Assembly (NCBI GenBank): GCA_903813345.2
Contig: CAIIXF020000009.1
Coordinates: 30,633,259 to 30,664,739, forward strand
DNA length: 31,481 bases
Direction of reading: 5' to 3'
Source of the DNA: Owenia fusiformis
Taxonomy: Eukaryota > Annelida > Polychaeta > Sabellida > Oweniidae
The position numbers and the translations under genes were made by a program. The first letter of the stretch is position 1, and each line of letters starts with the position of its first letter. Below the pieces are notes generated by a model that was not told where the DNA came from, made no database searches, and was given only the letters and a program-made list of their open reading frames with translations. Shown here in pieces: positions 11,001 to 21,420 of the stretch.

Positions 11001-12746
11001 TTTTCTCACTTTTGCCTGGTAGGACCAACGTTTATGAATTACATGTAAATATACATATTCCACAGTATATATTTTATGTACAGTTTATTTGTTCACTTCT
11101 GATTTTGGTATTCTTTTAGGATACAATAAAATGCAATATCATGCCAAAAGAAATATTTTTGGTCACCTGTTGACACATACTTAAAACCACAGTGAACAGA
11201 GTTGAGAATTGTTTTTGGCCTTGTCAGCTCTAAAACGGGTTCGAGGCAGTCTTCTTGATACTGTATATCGGCATCCCGATGTCATTTCTCACATCGTCAA
11301 TGTCCACCGTGCAATATTAATTTTTAGAAATCTTTAAAACGCATCGATAATGGGAGATTACAGAATTTGATATAAGAGCGATATACTTCTGGGGTGTATT
11401 AGCAATACTAGCGTCAAACCAGTTGGGCATTACTCCCTTCCCTTAAAGCGAATAAACAAGAACTACTGGGAAGGAAACAAATTCGTTGATCAGTGATTCG
11501 GTGGTCAGTCAATTATCGAAAAATGTCGGAAGACAAGCCTTGATTTCATGCTAAATTCAGATATCAAGAAAAGCAATTACACTTCCATAACTAGATTTTT
11601 CTTTTTATCAATTCATATTATTTATCTTTTGGTCAATGGGGTTTATTAACCTCACTCTCAAAAATGAATATCTTCAAAGGAACATGGAAAATAATGGTCA
11701 TAAGAAATCCCATCAGTTCCTCGGATGATTAACTTAAAGTGGGAGCAAAGAATTAAGTGTAAAATAGTGGAAGCAATCTTTTCTAAAAGCATAGAAATGT
11801 GTTCCTTACAATTCTAATTTTATCATCTAAAAATTGGGATATCTGATCAGATATAGAAATTATCGATATTGTACAAAGATGTACAAAAGTCAAACAAATT
11901 AGTTCCAGTTGATGATTGCCAATAATATTTGTAAAAGTCAAATATAATCATGAAATAAAAACTTGATTTTTTAAAGAAATAGTAGTGATATGGAATCTCT
12001 AATCTTTTGTCTGCTTAAGACCGAATTCAGTATTAGAATTCAAACTTTATGAATATATACATATATGGAGCCCAATCAAACTGTTAATTCCCAAGGGGCG
12101 TGTGGTGACTTCGAATTGTTGCATAAACCGTGCATGTAGATATGTTTTAGCAATCTTGAATATATTGACCGGTGCAGGGCACAGCCTTGTCTTAGGCCAT
12201 TAATAATCATCTTTCATTTTTGAAGCAGAATTTGACACGTTTATCTTTACCTATCATACTTATATCTTCATCTCTCGTTTAGAAAACACATTATATCTTA
12301 AGATAAGTTTTAAAAAGGAATTTGAGATAAGATATTTAAATATGGAGCTTACCATTCCGGATGCTGCTGACTTCTTCTCTTTGTAAAGTATATTCGAATA
12401 TAACGCTCAAAATTATAACCAGGTGTTGGTCAGATATTCGATGAATCGTGAAATATGTGTTTTTCTACAGGCGGGTCATGTACATCTATTAAAAGGCAAG
12501 CAAAATAGGTAAAAAAAAGTAGATCATTATATCAAGTCATTGTGTGTTCCCCTGACCATAAATATTTGTTTTGTAAATATAGAATATGTTAGATCTGGTT
12601 ATAGTTGATAGTTGATCTGGTTATGTCAAACAATATGATTTCCGACAATAATAAAATTGGAATACTAGAAGATTCACTAGTAGCAAGTGCTGAATATCTA
12701 TGAGCGATGATACAGTTTAATCTCAATATAGATAAACGGCTCTCAA

Positions 12747-12778
12747 AACATGACACAACTATAACAAACTGTCATGTT
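12747..12778. repeat. Short perfect hairpin
   Basis: AACATGACA (12747-12755) pairs perfectly with TGTCATGTT (12770-12778) across a 14-base loop. The surrounding 120 bp contain more CATG/GTGACA words in both orientations. No function can be assigned. Confidence 0.35.
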
Positions 12779-13357
12779 AAATGTGAAATCACTGAAACAT
12801 GTGACGTTTCCTATCATGTTAGTGCAAATTTGTTACATCGATTTACATTGTGACATGAAACTTATGGACACAGTGATTGAGGACAATGACTACTAAGTAA
12901 TCTCGTTGTGTTAATCCAGGGGGTCCCATACTAATACAACAAAGATAATTGCTATTATATTACATGTTTTTGGCTTATTGTTGTAAGGTACCGTAAATGC
13001 CCATTAGAATAGCCCCTGTTCCTTTGATGTCATGTGAATTAGTTTATTTCAAGAAAAATGGAATAGTTTTAAAAAAGCTTGAGTTCATATTGTAATGATT
13101 TGAAGTTCCTGATATCATGTATTATCTCACTTTACTTTTTTTTTGTTGCATTGATAGACGTTCATTTTTGGTTTGTTGAATCATCGTAGGAGTGATATGC
13201 CCCAGACATGCTTTGGATCTTAGATCGGAACCAATGATGATTGTTGCAAAGTTGTCAAGTCAAATGTGCCGAACACTAATAGGATACAACCAGAGGACTA
13301 TCCCGTCCTTTACTCGATTGACATTAAAAATAAGCACCATACCAACCCGCATCATGA

Positions 13358-13732
13358 AGGACCTTAGCAAATACAGTTTTCCTTGATGGAATTCATATTC
13401 CATTTTATTCCGTTTATGTGCCATTTAACAGACATCCCCTGAGGAATTTTGGAAAAGTAAGAAATTTTAATAAAAGCTTATTTGTCATAAATAACTTACA
13501 TGTATCAGAATGGTCATCTCGAATAAAAGGAACGTTGCGGTTAGCTTTGACAATGCAGAATACGATTAGAAATACACGGGGCCACATAATCAATAGTGTT
13601 GTAAAATCTGGTCAATTGAGGGCACGGATGCATTACTGCATGATAATGCATCAGCGGCTATCTCTTGTTCCATATATACTGATTCAGTCAAATGGAACGA
13701 TGGTTCGTGAACGCATCTGTGATGATATATGA
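13358..13732 (+). pseudogene. Unidentified 124-codon open frame, possible gene or transposon remnant
   Basis: After a TGA at 13355-13357 the frame is open to TGA at 13730-13732, unusually long for this AT-rich DNA. The peptide looks protein-like: TVFLDGIHIPFYSVYVPF near the start, then RNFNKSLFVINNLHVSEW and later RTRGHI-like basic stretches; no known motif is visible. There is no ATG at its start. Another frame just upstream (about 13224-13360) is also protein-like (PNTNRIQPEDYPVLYSIDIK), as if one ancestral frame had been shifted. It lies on the same strand as the main gene, inside its intron. It could be a broken transposon ORF, a dead gene, or an unrecognised exon group. Not identified. 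Confidence 0.3.
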
Positions 13733-14055
13733 TTATGACAGGTTCATTCAAGAAAATCAAGCAAATTACTTTGTCCAATATCTACACACATAATCAAGGG
13801 ATCACAAAATTGATGCAGATTGACTGAATTTTAATCATTCCCAAATTAAATGACATGATAAGTGTCTACATTTTGGGTGATTTGGGATTAATTCAGTGAA
13901 GTATACATCAGAGCTCCCGTGATCGATCACTTCGTTCAGCCTTAAACCTCCAAGTTCCCTATAAGTAGATCATTATGAATATTAAGGTCGTTACTTCTGA
14001 TAACTGTCAGAAGTTTCTGATTTTCTGACTTGTAGTTATGCTTACATATTCTCCA

Positions 14056-14250
14056 CAGGAATCTGTTAAAATTTTACTTCTGTCTGTAAGGCAGATACTA
14101 CGACTAGATGATTCTTCGGATACACCTTTGGGAGATGGTCGGAAATTACTCCAGCCGATTTTATACAACAATCAAACATTTCCAAGAATTATGGAATTTG
14201 TCAACGTAGATTGTATTCAAATAAATTCTGGTTACTAATTAATAAAAAAA
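14056..14250 (+). other. Possible 5' UTR of the alternative first exon
   Basis: A good acceptor-like sequence, TTCTCCACAG, ends just before this stretch, so it could be the spliced 5' UTR of the exon starting at 14251. Equally it may be unspliced and follow a local promoter that I cannot see. The frame over 14056-14238 is open but ends before the ATG and has no recognisable motif. Confidence 0.25.
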
Positions 14251-14372
14251 ATGGCTGTTCCATCAAATGCTAGACGATTGAGTTTGAGCTTTAAACGATA
14301 TCAACTGCATACACGGTTGGCAAGTTTGGATGGAAAATATGACAGTATAGCTGCACAACTAGCTGCATGTCC
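14251..14372 (+). CDS. Alternative first coding exon (short isoform) with RRLS motif
   Basis: The ATG has A at -3 and G at +4 (AAAATGG), and an in-frame TAA at 14236-14238 closes the frame upstream. Forty whole codons follow. They encode a short basic peptide starting MAVPSNARRLSLSFKRY and ending in AAC. The exon stops at a near-perfect donor, CC|GTAAGT, after two bases of a codon; without splicing the frame ends at once in TAA. This phase is the same as that of the exon ending at 5078, and joining to 20988 gives C-P-P-L-V-N in frame. RRLS fits the basophilic kinase consensus R-R-x-S (PKA/CaMK type), so Ser11 is a plausible phosphosite by inference. The simplest reading is an alternative promoter inside the long intron that replaces the disordered long N-terminus with a short one. 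It could instead belong to a separate gene. Confidence 0.6.
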
Positions 14373-14997
14373 GTAAGTAAAACAAAGAACAGTCGCATCT
14401 TTTAATTAGAATTCTAAAAATAACAAAAGACTCATCAGCATGCAATAATATTTAGATTGCATAATCTTGTTGAATTCAATTACAGAGTGCTGCTTATAAA
14501 TGAAAGATATGTAATAATGACATGAACTTCATATTATCAATTACATTAATGAAAGATAAATCCCGGGCATCCCTTAATTTAGTATTTTCATTTGTGCAAT
14601 TTGTGTGTAGCGATTATGAGATAAGTAGTTGAAATGCAGCTGGATTAGTCGTTTGCTCTTTGAATTATGATATACCGTTATCCTAAGTTACTGTTATGTG
14701 CGCAATTATCAGAACAAAAAATGTAATATTTCATATCTTGCATAGGTATAAATACGTGTCACAGGTGATTGATTAAGTTTGTGTCTGAAAAAAAGCTATC
14801 TAATGTTATACGTTAGTGATTCTATTTGCCCATATATCTTCGTGAAAATTATTCGATGTGAAGTTAATATCCAGATAAAGAGGGGAAAGAGGGGGATTAA
14901 CCCCAGAGTTCAAAGATGACATACGCTTATAATGTAAACCTGTATTGAGATGACCCACGTTTCTGATTGGTCAAAACGACAAACAAAAGTGGTGCAT

Positions 14998-15243
14998 TCA
15001 AAATTTTCTAATAACGCTTCGAATAATATTATGTTAATTTCTGGCGTGTTAACCAATATCATAGCTTGTTATTTCACATCAAGATAAAGAAAGATGTTAG
15101 GAACATGCTAACATCGATTAAAAGATCACAACGACGCGTTAGATTCGAAAACTAACTGGTGAAAATTTGCGCAAACGAAAGAGGTACGCAAGAGACGTAA
15201 TATGTCTGTCATCGGTAAAACTCTTGGGCCCCTCCTCTTATCC
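14998..15243 (+). repeat. Dispersed repeat, copy A (partner at 25554-25803)
   Basis: About 246 bp align in the same orientation with 25554-25803. Shared landmarks in order are AAATTTTCTAA, 'gttatttcacatca', 'gctaacatcgat', 'atcacaacgacg', 'ggtgaaaatt', 'tatgtctgtca' and 'cctcctctt'. The copies differ by many substitutions and small indels. I see no ORF or terminal repeat. It is probably an old non-autonomous transposon fragment. Confidence 0.75.
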
Positions 15244-16099
15244 AGATAACTACTGGTTTTATTAAGTATTAATAAAACTAACAAGAACGTGGTTATGCTA
15301 ATTAGACACATGACCCTATTTTGAAGCTCTTCGTTGGTTGAATAAGTAGGTCATATAGGATCATATTGGCTTAATGGAGGAAAAGCCGAAATACAATATC
15401 TTGATTATTCTCTTGTCTCGTAGAATTATAAAAATTAAAAATCACAATTCACTTGATAATTGGGTTATGTAAATACATTTACAACGCGCAGGGTCGTAAA
15501 GTATAAAAGCATTGCATATTGAAATGATTGGTAGTAAAACCCAGATTTTATTGCCAACTTGCAACCTCATCACTAGGGTATATCAATGAGTAAACATAGG
15601 CTATTATTACTTATAACGAGATGTACGATTTTATCTATTCAACTTATAAGAGTTAACCAAGCGTGAAATGATATTACAGTTAAAACTGTTATCTTGGATG
15701 TTACATCGTACGTTGTGAGAAATGGCGTTTCGCTGTATAAATTATTATACATTTTATATCTATCACAACTTACTGGTACAAATGCTTTTCACCTTGAATT
15801 CACATTCATCTCTTTCTGTCAAGCACTATGGGATGTGCTTTTCTACTGCATTGTACATAATCATGCCGTTTTCAATAGTATATATTTTGGTTTTTGAAAG
15901 AGAGTGTGTCTCTAGTTATTGTAACTAGCCCTTGAGCGTCTGGTAAACATAAACTTAGACGTACACATATTAATAATCCATTGTCCTTTTCAGTATTTTC
16001 TACTTTAAAACATAAAAGTATGGTTTGGAAAACTTTGTTTATTATCAAATTAAAGACGATGCTCGCCTTTAAACATTGAAAATTGAAAGTTAAAACCAG

Positions 16100-16450
16100 T
16101 TTGTTTTTTGTCTGGTCAATCAACATATATGGCTTGTTTATCTGTTCATAAGTGTTTACGAACATCAATTGATGATAATATCTTTGACATGGTACTGTTT
16201 CTAGACCTATCGAAAGCGTTCGATACTGTTGATAACCAAAGTTTATTTGAAAAAAGATTTTTACGGATTAAGAGGAAATGTAAATATTTGTTGAACTTCA
16301 TATTTCAGGAATGGAAAACAAACCACCTGTAAGAATGATACTATTTAAGTTGAAGAAAAAATCAAATGCAATGTTCCTCGGGGGTCAATATTTGGACCTA
16401 TTTTGTTTCTACTACATGTAAATCATTTGACTATAACCTCTTATCTTCAA
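16100..16450 (+). pseudogene. Broken non-LTR retrotransposon reverse transcriptase fragment
   Basis: The translation contains GQSTYMACLSVHK, then MVLFLDLSKAFDTVDNQSLF (about 16186-16245), the hallmark RT block with the first catalytic Asp (FLDLSKAFDTV). The frame stops at 16330-16332. In another frame, from 16361, NVPRGSIFGPILFLLHVNHL follows, matching the next RT block (G-V-P-Q-G-S-x-L-G-P-x-L-F). The spacing is right for one RT domain broken by a frameshift and stop. The catalytic Y/F-A-D-D block is not found downstream, and no endonuclease is seen upstream. The pattern fits a CR1/Jockey-like LINE. It is a dead, truncated insertion on the same strand as the host gene, inside its intron. Confidence 0.85.
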
Positions 16451-17115
16451 ATTATGTTTTAAACTTTACTTATATTTTATCCCAATTTAGATGAATTACC
16501 CTATCAAATAAGTTAAAAACACATTAAAATGACAGCATTTATGTGTTGTTACAGGGTAACTATTTTTAGATATTACAAAATGATCGTGTGAATTGATTGA
16601 TGTCATATAGAAATATTAACATGCTTTATTGGATGTGATATCAGACTTCGAGACTCTCAGCTAATGATACAAAATGATGACCAAGATACAGGGATCGTAG
16701 AGAAAAGATGAAACTAAAATAATGAAAAATTATGTTAATCATTTGCCCAAACTAAAAATGAACTTAAACAACTGGACTGATATTTGGCGAGGGTCTGGCT
16801 TCACTTCAAATGGAGCATGTCAAACATAAATTGTTACATCTTACAATTCACATAATATTTTTAAAAAGTTAACAGCAGGCAGTATTCAACATTTCTCATG
16901 GATTTGATAGCTTAATTAATAACTTATCGTGTACTTGTAAATTGGAGTCATTCTTTAAATTTCATAATTTAATGATATTTTCTGTTACACTTAATATTTT
17001 TGCACATTTTGTGAATACTTGGAAAACATACATTTTAGACCGATATTATTAGAACTTTATGATTAACCCTCGTATACACAATATACATTCTAGGCTCTGC
17101 GAAGAAACATTTAGT

Positions 17116-17189
17116 CTTGCTTCAAGACCCCCCCCCCGGAACGCTGCGGTTGTTGGAGTAAATAAGGGGGTCCAGGGTCTTGAAGCAAG
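17116..17189. repeat. Small foldback element with a C10 tract
   Basis: CTTGCTTCAAGACCC (17116-17130) is perfectly inverted at 17175-17189, separated by about 44 bases that include a C10 run (17128-17137) and a GC-rich GGAACGCTGCGG. The outermost bases pair imperfectly beyond the 15-bp stem. The GC content differs sharply from the flanks, which suggests a small inserted MITE or structured RNA element. Confidence 0.5.
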
Positions 17190-18634
17190 TCTAGGAGATA
17201 TTTATCAAACATTAGAATATCGTTATTCATAATGTATTGCCGTTTATGGTTGTCCCGCCTGAGTTTGTTTTGCAAAGTATTAAAACATTTTAGCGCATCT
17301 TGGAGATCAATCAATTTATAGTTTCCCTACTGTCAAAAGTAAAAACAATCTTCTCTGCTGAATGCATGCGATTTATGCATCGATCTAGTTCCATAAAGCC
17401 AAATTGAAAAGAACATTCAGTTGTTTCGCCACATCATTTGACAAGTTTAGTCCTTCAAATTGCCATTTTACAGCTGCTTCGGTTCAAAAGGTTTTTGGGG
17501 GAATCAAACGCAAGCATACATATATATTAGTACTATATTATCCATGTTTTATTCCATATCATGCGATAAAGATGTCAAAACGAGGCTTTAAATATACTCT
17601 CTACCCGAGATTTTGTAGCGGAGTTCACCAGTTTGTAATATTATAATTATATGTGTTTGTATCTCAAAACGTTATGAGGACTTAATCTTAGATTTCCAAG
17701 ATTTGGATTTAGATTTTTCATTGAAATCTCATTGGATAACAAGAATGATCATGACCTTGCTTACAGTGAACAATGTCGTCACTTTTCTCATCTAATCGTG
17801 TCAGGCTTTGATCTGACCACTCCAATCCCACACCGAGTGCTAATTAACTATAAAAAGACAACATCGAAGTAAATGTGCCTCAAAGAAGAGGCGGCCAACT
17901 TGACCATGACTAAAAAGCTTTTCTTGTCATGATTCTTTCCGGAGCCGATCTTCAATCGTTATACTACTTGCCCTTCCAAGTCATTGTGTGGTAAACAAGG
18001 CATCTCATTGACAGAGGATCTTATGTTGCGCGGAGGCAGAATATCCGAATGCTGTGTGCCTCTCTATAGCAAATCATGTCTTGCTGGCAACATTTGCCGC
18101 CTTTTTTATATATATTTTGCAAAACAAATAGAATGAAAACTTGTAACATGACACAATTACATGTTTTCTTATTGTTGATAGGATTTGGTTGAGGAAGTTA
18201 GGTAAGAATGCAAGGTCTGGGTTTCAGGCTAATTGGGAACTGAAATACAATTTTGATATTTCGCTCTACCTTTCGACATCTTTGCAAGTTCGTAATCAAT
18301 ATATAGCAATATGAAATTCATGACATATTAATGGGGGTTTTCCACATTATTGAAGATGAATGTATACAATAAATAAATGTCACAATAAGAATAGAGAATT
18401 ATGAATATTCGGCTCACTTAACAAAGCCAGGAGAAAAACAATTGAATTTCATTGAAAGGCTATGACAAAATGCAAAAGTTCTATTCTTCTGTCTTGTCCA
18501 ATCAAACGAACCTACGGGATCGATGCGATTCAAGATGAGAAAGCCTCTGCATGATAAATCGGTTTGTGATTGTTATGTAGCAAGATATTTTCTTTATGTA
18601 AATCTGGTCAGTTCTCAGAACTGATCATTCCTTG

Positions 18635-18724
18635 ACAGTATGTAAAGAAATGACAAAGAATATGACTGTCAGTTCTTATAACAGTATATAAAGGAAATGA
18701 CGCAGAATGTGTCAGCTTCTACAA
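18635..18724 (+). repeat. Two-copy tandem duplication (~46 bp)
   Basis: ACAGTATGTAAAGAAATGAC at 18635 recurs as ACAGTATATAAAGGAAATGA at 18681. Each is followed by 'agaatrtg' and 'gtcag(t/c)ttct'. The second copy contains TATATAAAGG, a TATA-box lookalike, but no coding exon follows closely. Confidence 0.6.
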
Positions 18725-19996
18725 ATTCAGTGCCATTGTTCTGAATATAGTAAACATTTACTAAAAGTCACAAACGTCAAATATCTTTTCTTTGCAACAT
18801 TGATTTTTGAAATTACGTTTACTGTGTACATACATTGCCCCCTGATACAGAATCAAGAAACCGCTTTGAAGAACCAGCAATGGCGATGAACTTACATTCC
18901 GACCGGAGGCCATGTCAGATCTGAATGGATATATGTATTATGTTAGAAAAACTGATTCAGAGAAACACCTTCAGCTGCTATTTAAGCCGTATATTACCAA
19001 AGGGAATGCACATTCTTCAAATATTTTATATCATATAGGTATAATATGTACTAACAATGATGTGTAAAAGCATGATTATCTAAGTTTTTCCCCATCTGTT
19101 ACACAATGAAAGTTCCCAAAGCTTATCTCAAGGTTCTCATTACTAAGGAACTGAAAACCACGTATTGATATTTTGACGGAAGATTCGAGTATATTTTCCT
19201 TGATTGATTCATTTGAGGGTGTATAAATTTATTCATGAGGTCTACATTCAAAGGAGCATCCTTCAGTCCGTTCTTCATATATTCCACAGGGATTAGGAAT
19301 AGTAGAGGCAACTTAAGCAACTTATCAAACCGAAATTGGCATTAGCAAATGTAGAATTCATCGAATAAGTACTTTTAATAATTTTATGACGTTTGAGTAT
19401 CTGATGATAGTTGGGACCAAATATGGTATTAGTAAGACTAGCTCCTTGTTGGATTAACATTTTCCATTCTAGATATTATTAATTTTGTCTAAATGCTATG
19501 GCATGGGTGCGGGATAGCTAACTCTCTCTTGTGTAAAATCTGTATTGGCTTAGAGGTTAATACTATTCTAGTAATACGTTACCAGTGGAATGGGGTTCAC
19601 TTATTTGTTGATGTAAATGTAATTTGTCATATTCATTGCTTTTTATATCGCATATATTACACATAATGTACTTTATATATACACGTTGACTAACGTAATT
19701 GAATTGAGGATTCATCAAATAACTCAAACTATTTCGGAAAAATAATCTTGGATTTGGACCTGCACAACCCCTGTGCCGGTTGCTGCCTAAAAAATTATTC
19801 CAAATTCAGATTCAGTGGAGGTACATGACGCACGATGTTCACACCCTATTTCGGTATTAAATGGCAAATGCTCTCTTTACATAAAAAGAACATACCTATT
19901 GGAGATTCATAATTGGTTACCATGGCGATATCACCGCTAGGGCTGTTATGAAAAATTACTTATGTCATATCCGAAATCTTACTCAATCATCGTGGC

Positions 19997-20110
19997 GTTT
20001 AGATAAGACAAAAGTATGTCATATGTTGCAGCATAATCACGAACACACACGCTGTTTAGATAAGACAAAAGTATGTCATATGTTGCGGCATAATTACGAA
20101 CACACACGCT
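19997..20110 (+). repeat. 57-bp tandem duplication, two near-identical copies
   Basis: Unit 19997-20053 (GTTTAGATAAGACAAAAGTA...) is repeated at 20054-20110 with only about two substitutions. The period is 57 bp (19 codons), so a chance open frame at 19948-20169 runs through both copies. The high identity suggests a recent duplication, unlike most repeats nearby. No known protein motif. Confidence 0.8.
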
Positions 20111-20247
20111 GGTGGAAATATCTTACTAATGTGATGTGCTATTTAATCCATCTTGCAGATATATCTTAATATACTCTGACGGTTCATTTTGTGTTGCAAG
20201 CAAATATTTTCGATATTTAACCCTAATGTCTGCAGGGGTCAATCCGA

Positions 20248-20260
20248 CCCCCCCCCCCCC
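20248..20260. repeat. Poly-C tract (C13)
   Basis: An uninterrupted run of thirteen C in AT-rich DNA. It follows TGCAGGGGTCAATCCGA, reminiscent of other G/C-run insertions in the window (G10 at 7768, C10 at 17128). Confidence 0.6.
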
Positions 20261-20580
20261 GTCTCGATTTTTTCAAGAATCGAGTTGAAATTTTATAATT
20301 TATGAGGGATATGATTTTTATCCATGAAATGATATGATATCTGCACGAGTGAGTGTATCAAAAAATTTGAGTTGATAAACAATCATATCATGAGTAATCA
20401 TAGGAAAGTGTTTTTGTCATAGTTAATAGATACTTGTCAAGTTTTAAGACCTGGAATTTAAACAACCGTGCCAACTCATTTAATTTTTACTATAAGCCTC
20501 ATTTTGAGTCAAGTAGCAAAAATCCGTTAACCATACGATCTGAAAACCGTATTCGGTGGTTTAGTGAATGTTTGCAAAAA

Positions 20581-20858
20581 TCACACTACCATACCCCCAT
20601 ACTGCAGCCTGTATTTCTTTTAAAGTGATACAGGCTACAGTGAAGTTACAAATGGAGCGGGTATTCTCTATCTATGCTTTTCTGGTAAATAATACAATGC
20701 AGAATCCTCGATGAATCTACTCAATGTATAGTACAGAAAAAGTAGTATACCTTCATGAATATTATGGAAATAAACAAACGTCCTCCAATTGCAGCGTCAC
20801 TGCAGATTGTATCCCTTTTAAAGAAATACAGGCTCCAGTATAGGGATAAGGTAGTGTG
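20581..20858. repeat. Nested inverted repeat (arms of ~63 bp)
   Basis: The left arm (20581-20643) is the approximate reverse complement of the right arm (20797-20858). Shared blocks are TCACACTACC, 'atactg(c/g)agcctgtattt', 'tttaaa' and 'ctgcag/cagtg'. The left arm contains its own hairpin: AGCCTGTAT (20606-20614) pairs with ATACAGGCT (20628-20636) over 13 bases; the right arm has a weaker version. About 150 bp lie between the arms. This is probably an old foldback MITE. Confidence 0.55.
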
Positions 20859-20987
20859 AAAATATGGTATTGTTTCACTGGTTACAAAATGCCGTTTTAA
20901 TTTTGACATGAAACGAAAACTGTCTTAAGTATTAATCACAGTGACTATGTAAAATATATGACTTTTGTATACTTTATATATTTTCAG

Positions 20988-21090
20988 GCCGCTGGTGAAC
21001 CTGAATATGCACGATCTGAAAAGGACGCCTCAACATGGAACAACCAGCGGCGGATCACAGTCACTCTTCACAAACTTCGAGGATGTCCAG
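20988..21090 (+). CDS. Shared second coding exon of the main gene
   Basis: A clean acceptor (TATATATTTTCAG) and donor (CAG|GTAAGA) bound 103 bp of GC-richer sequence. With one incoming base completing a codon, the remaining 102 bp give exactly 34 codons. They begin PLVNLNMHDLKRTPQHG and end FTNFEDVQ, so the exon ends in phase 0. Both upstream first exons end two bases into a codon, so either joins in frame: AA+G gives Lys, CC+G gives Pro. A second frame is also open (AAGEPEYARS...), but it does not fit the donor phases. The segment is polar and probably a linker before a folded domain encoded further right; I could not find the next exon by 31481. Family unknown. Confidence 0.7.
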
Positions 21091-21095
21091 GTAAG

Positions 21096-21420
21096 ATTGG
21101 GAGGATTAGATGCAGAAATGTTCTTATTCATTAGAATTAGAAAATTGGCTCAGGGGAATACCACTCTTTCAAATCTGCCCAGTTTTCTTGAAGTTTGAAG
21201 GTATCTGTGGCATTGGAATGTCTTTGCGCAAAAAATCCTGGAATGAAAACGACCAGTCGGCCATTGTTACTGTAATGCTCATTATGAGGTGAATTCAGGG
21301 TCGTGATGTTATGATGGTGAAGGTCGCTTAATCATAGGCAATATTGTGAGGATTAGATGAAGAAATGTCCTCATTCATTAGATTTGAAAATTATCTCAAA
21401 GAACTCTTTCAAATATGACC
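21096..21420 (+). repeat. Duplicated intronic segment right after the exon-2 donor
   Basis: About 85 bp from 21096 (containing GAGGATTAGATGCAGAAATG) recur from about 21343 (GAGGATTAGATGAAGAAATG), offset 247 bp. Both copies continue with 'tcattcattaga', 'gaaaatt' and 'ctctttcaaat'. The first copy starts within a few bases of the splice donor. The copies have diverged moderately. No coding role is evident. Confidence 0.65.

Larger units (their letters stand above)
5079..20987 (+). other. Inferred long first intron (15.9 kb), repeat-rich
   Basis: Inferred from the donor GTAGGT at 5079 and the acceptor TTTTCAG ending at 20987. A shorter intron, 14373-20987, serves the alternative first exon. Within it, the stretches 8075-12740 and 17650-18630 show only AT-rich sequence, short chance ORFs and no supported feature. 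The remainder holds the repeats and fragments listed separately. The unidentified ORF at 13358-13732 and the reverse transcriptase relic lie inside it in the same orientation. Confidence 0.55.

Noticed and set aside
20988-21090. Alternative reading AAGEPEYARSEKDAS of the shared exon
   Set aside because: It is open but needs a phase-0 incoming exon. Both plausible upstream donors deliver two bases, which favours the other frame.
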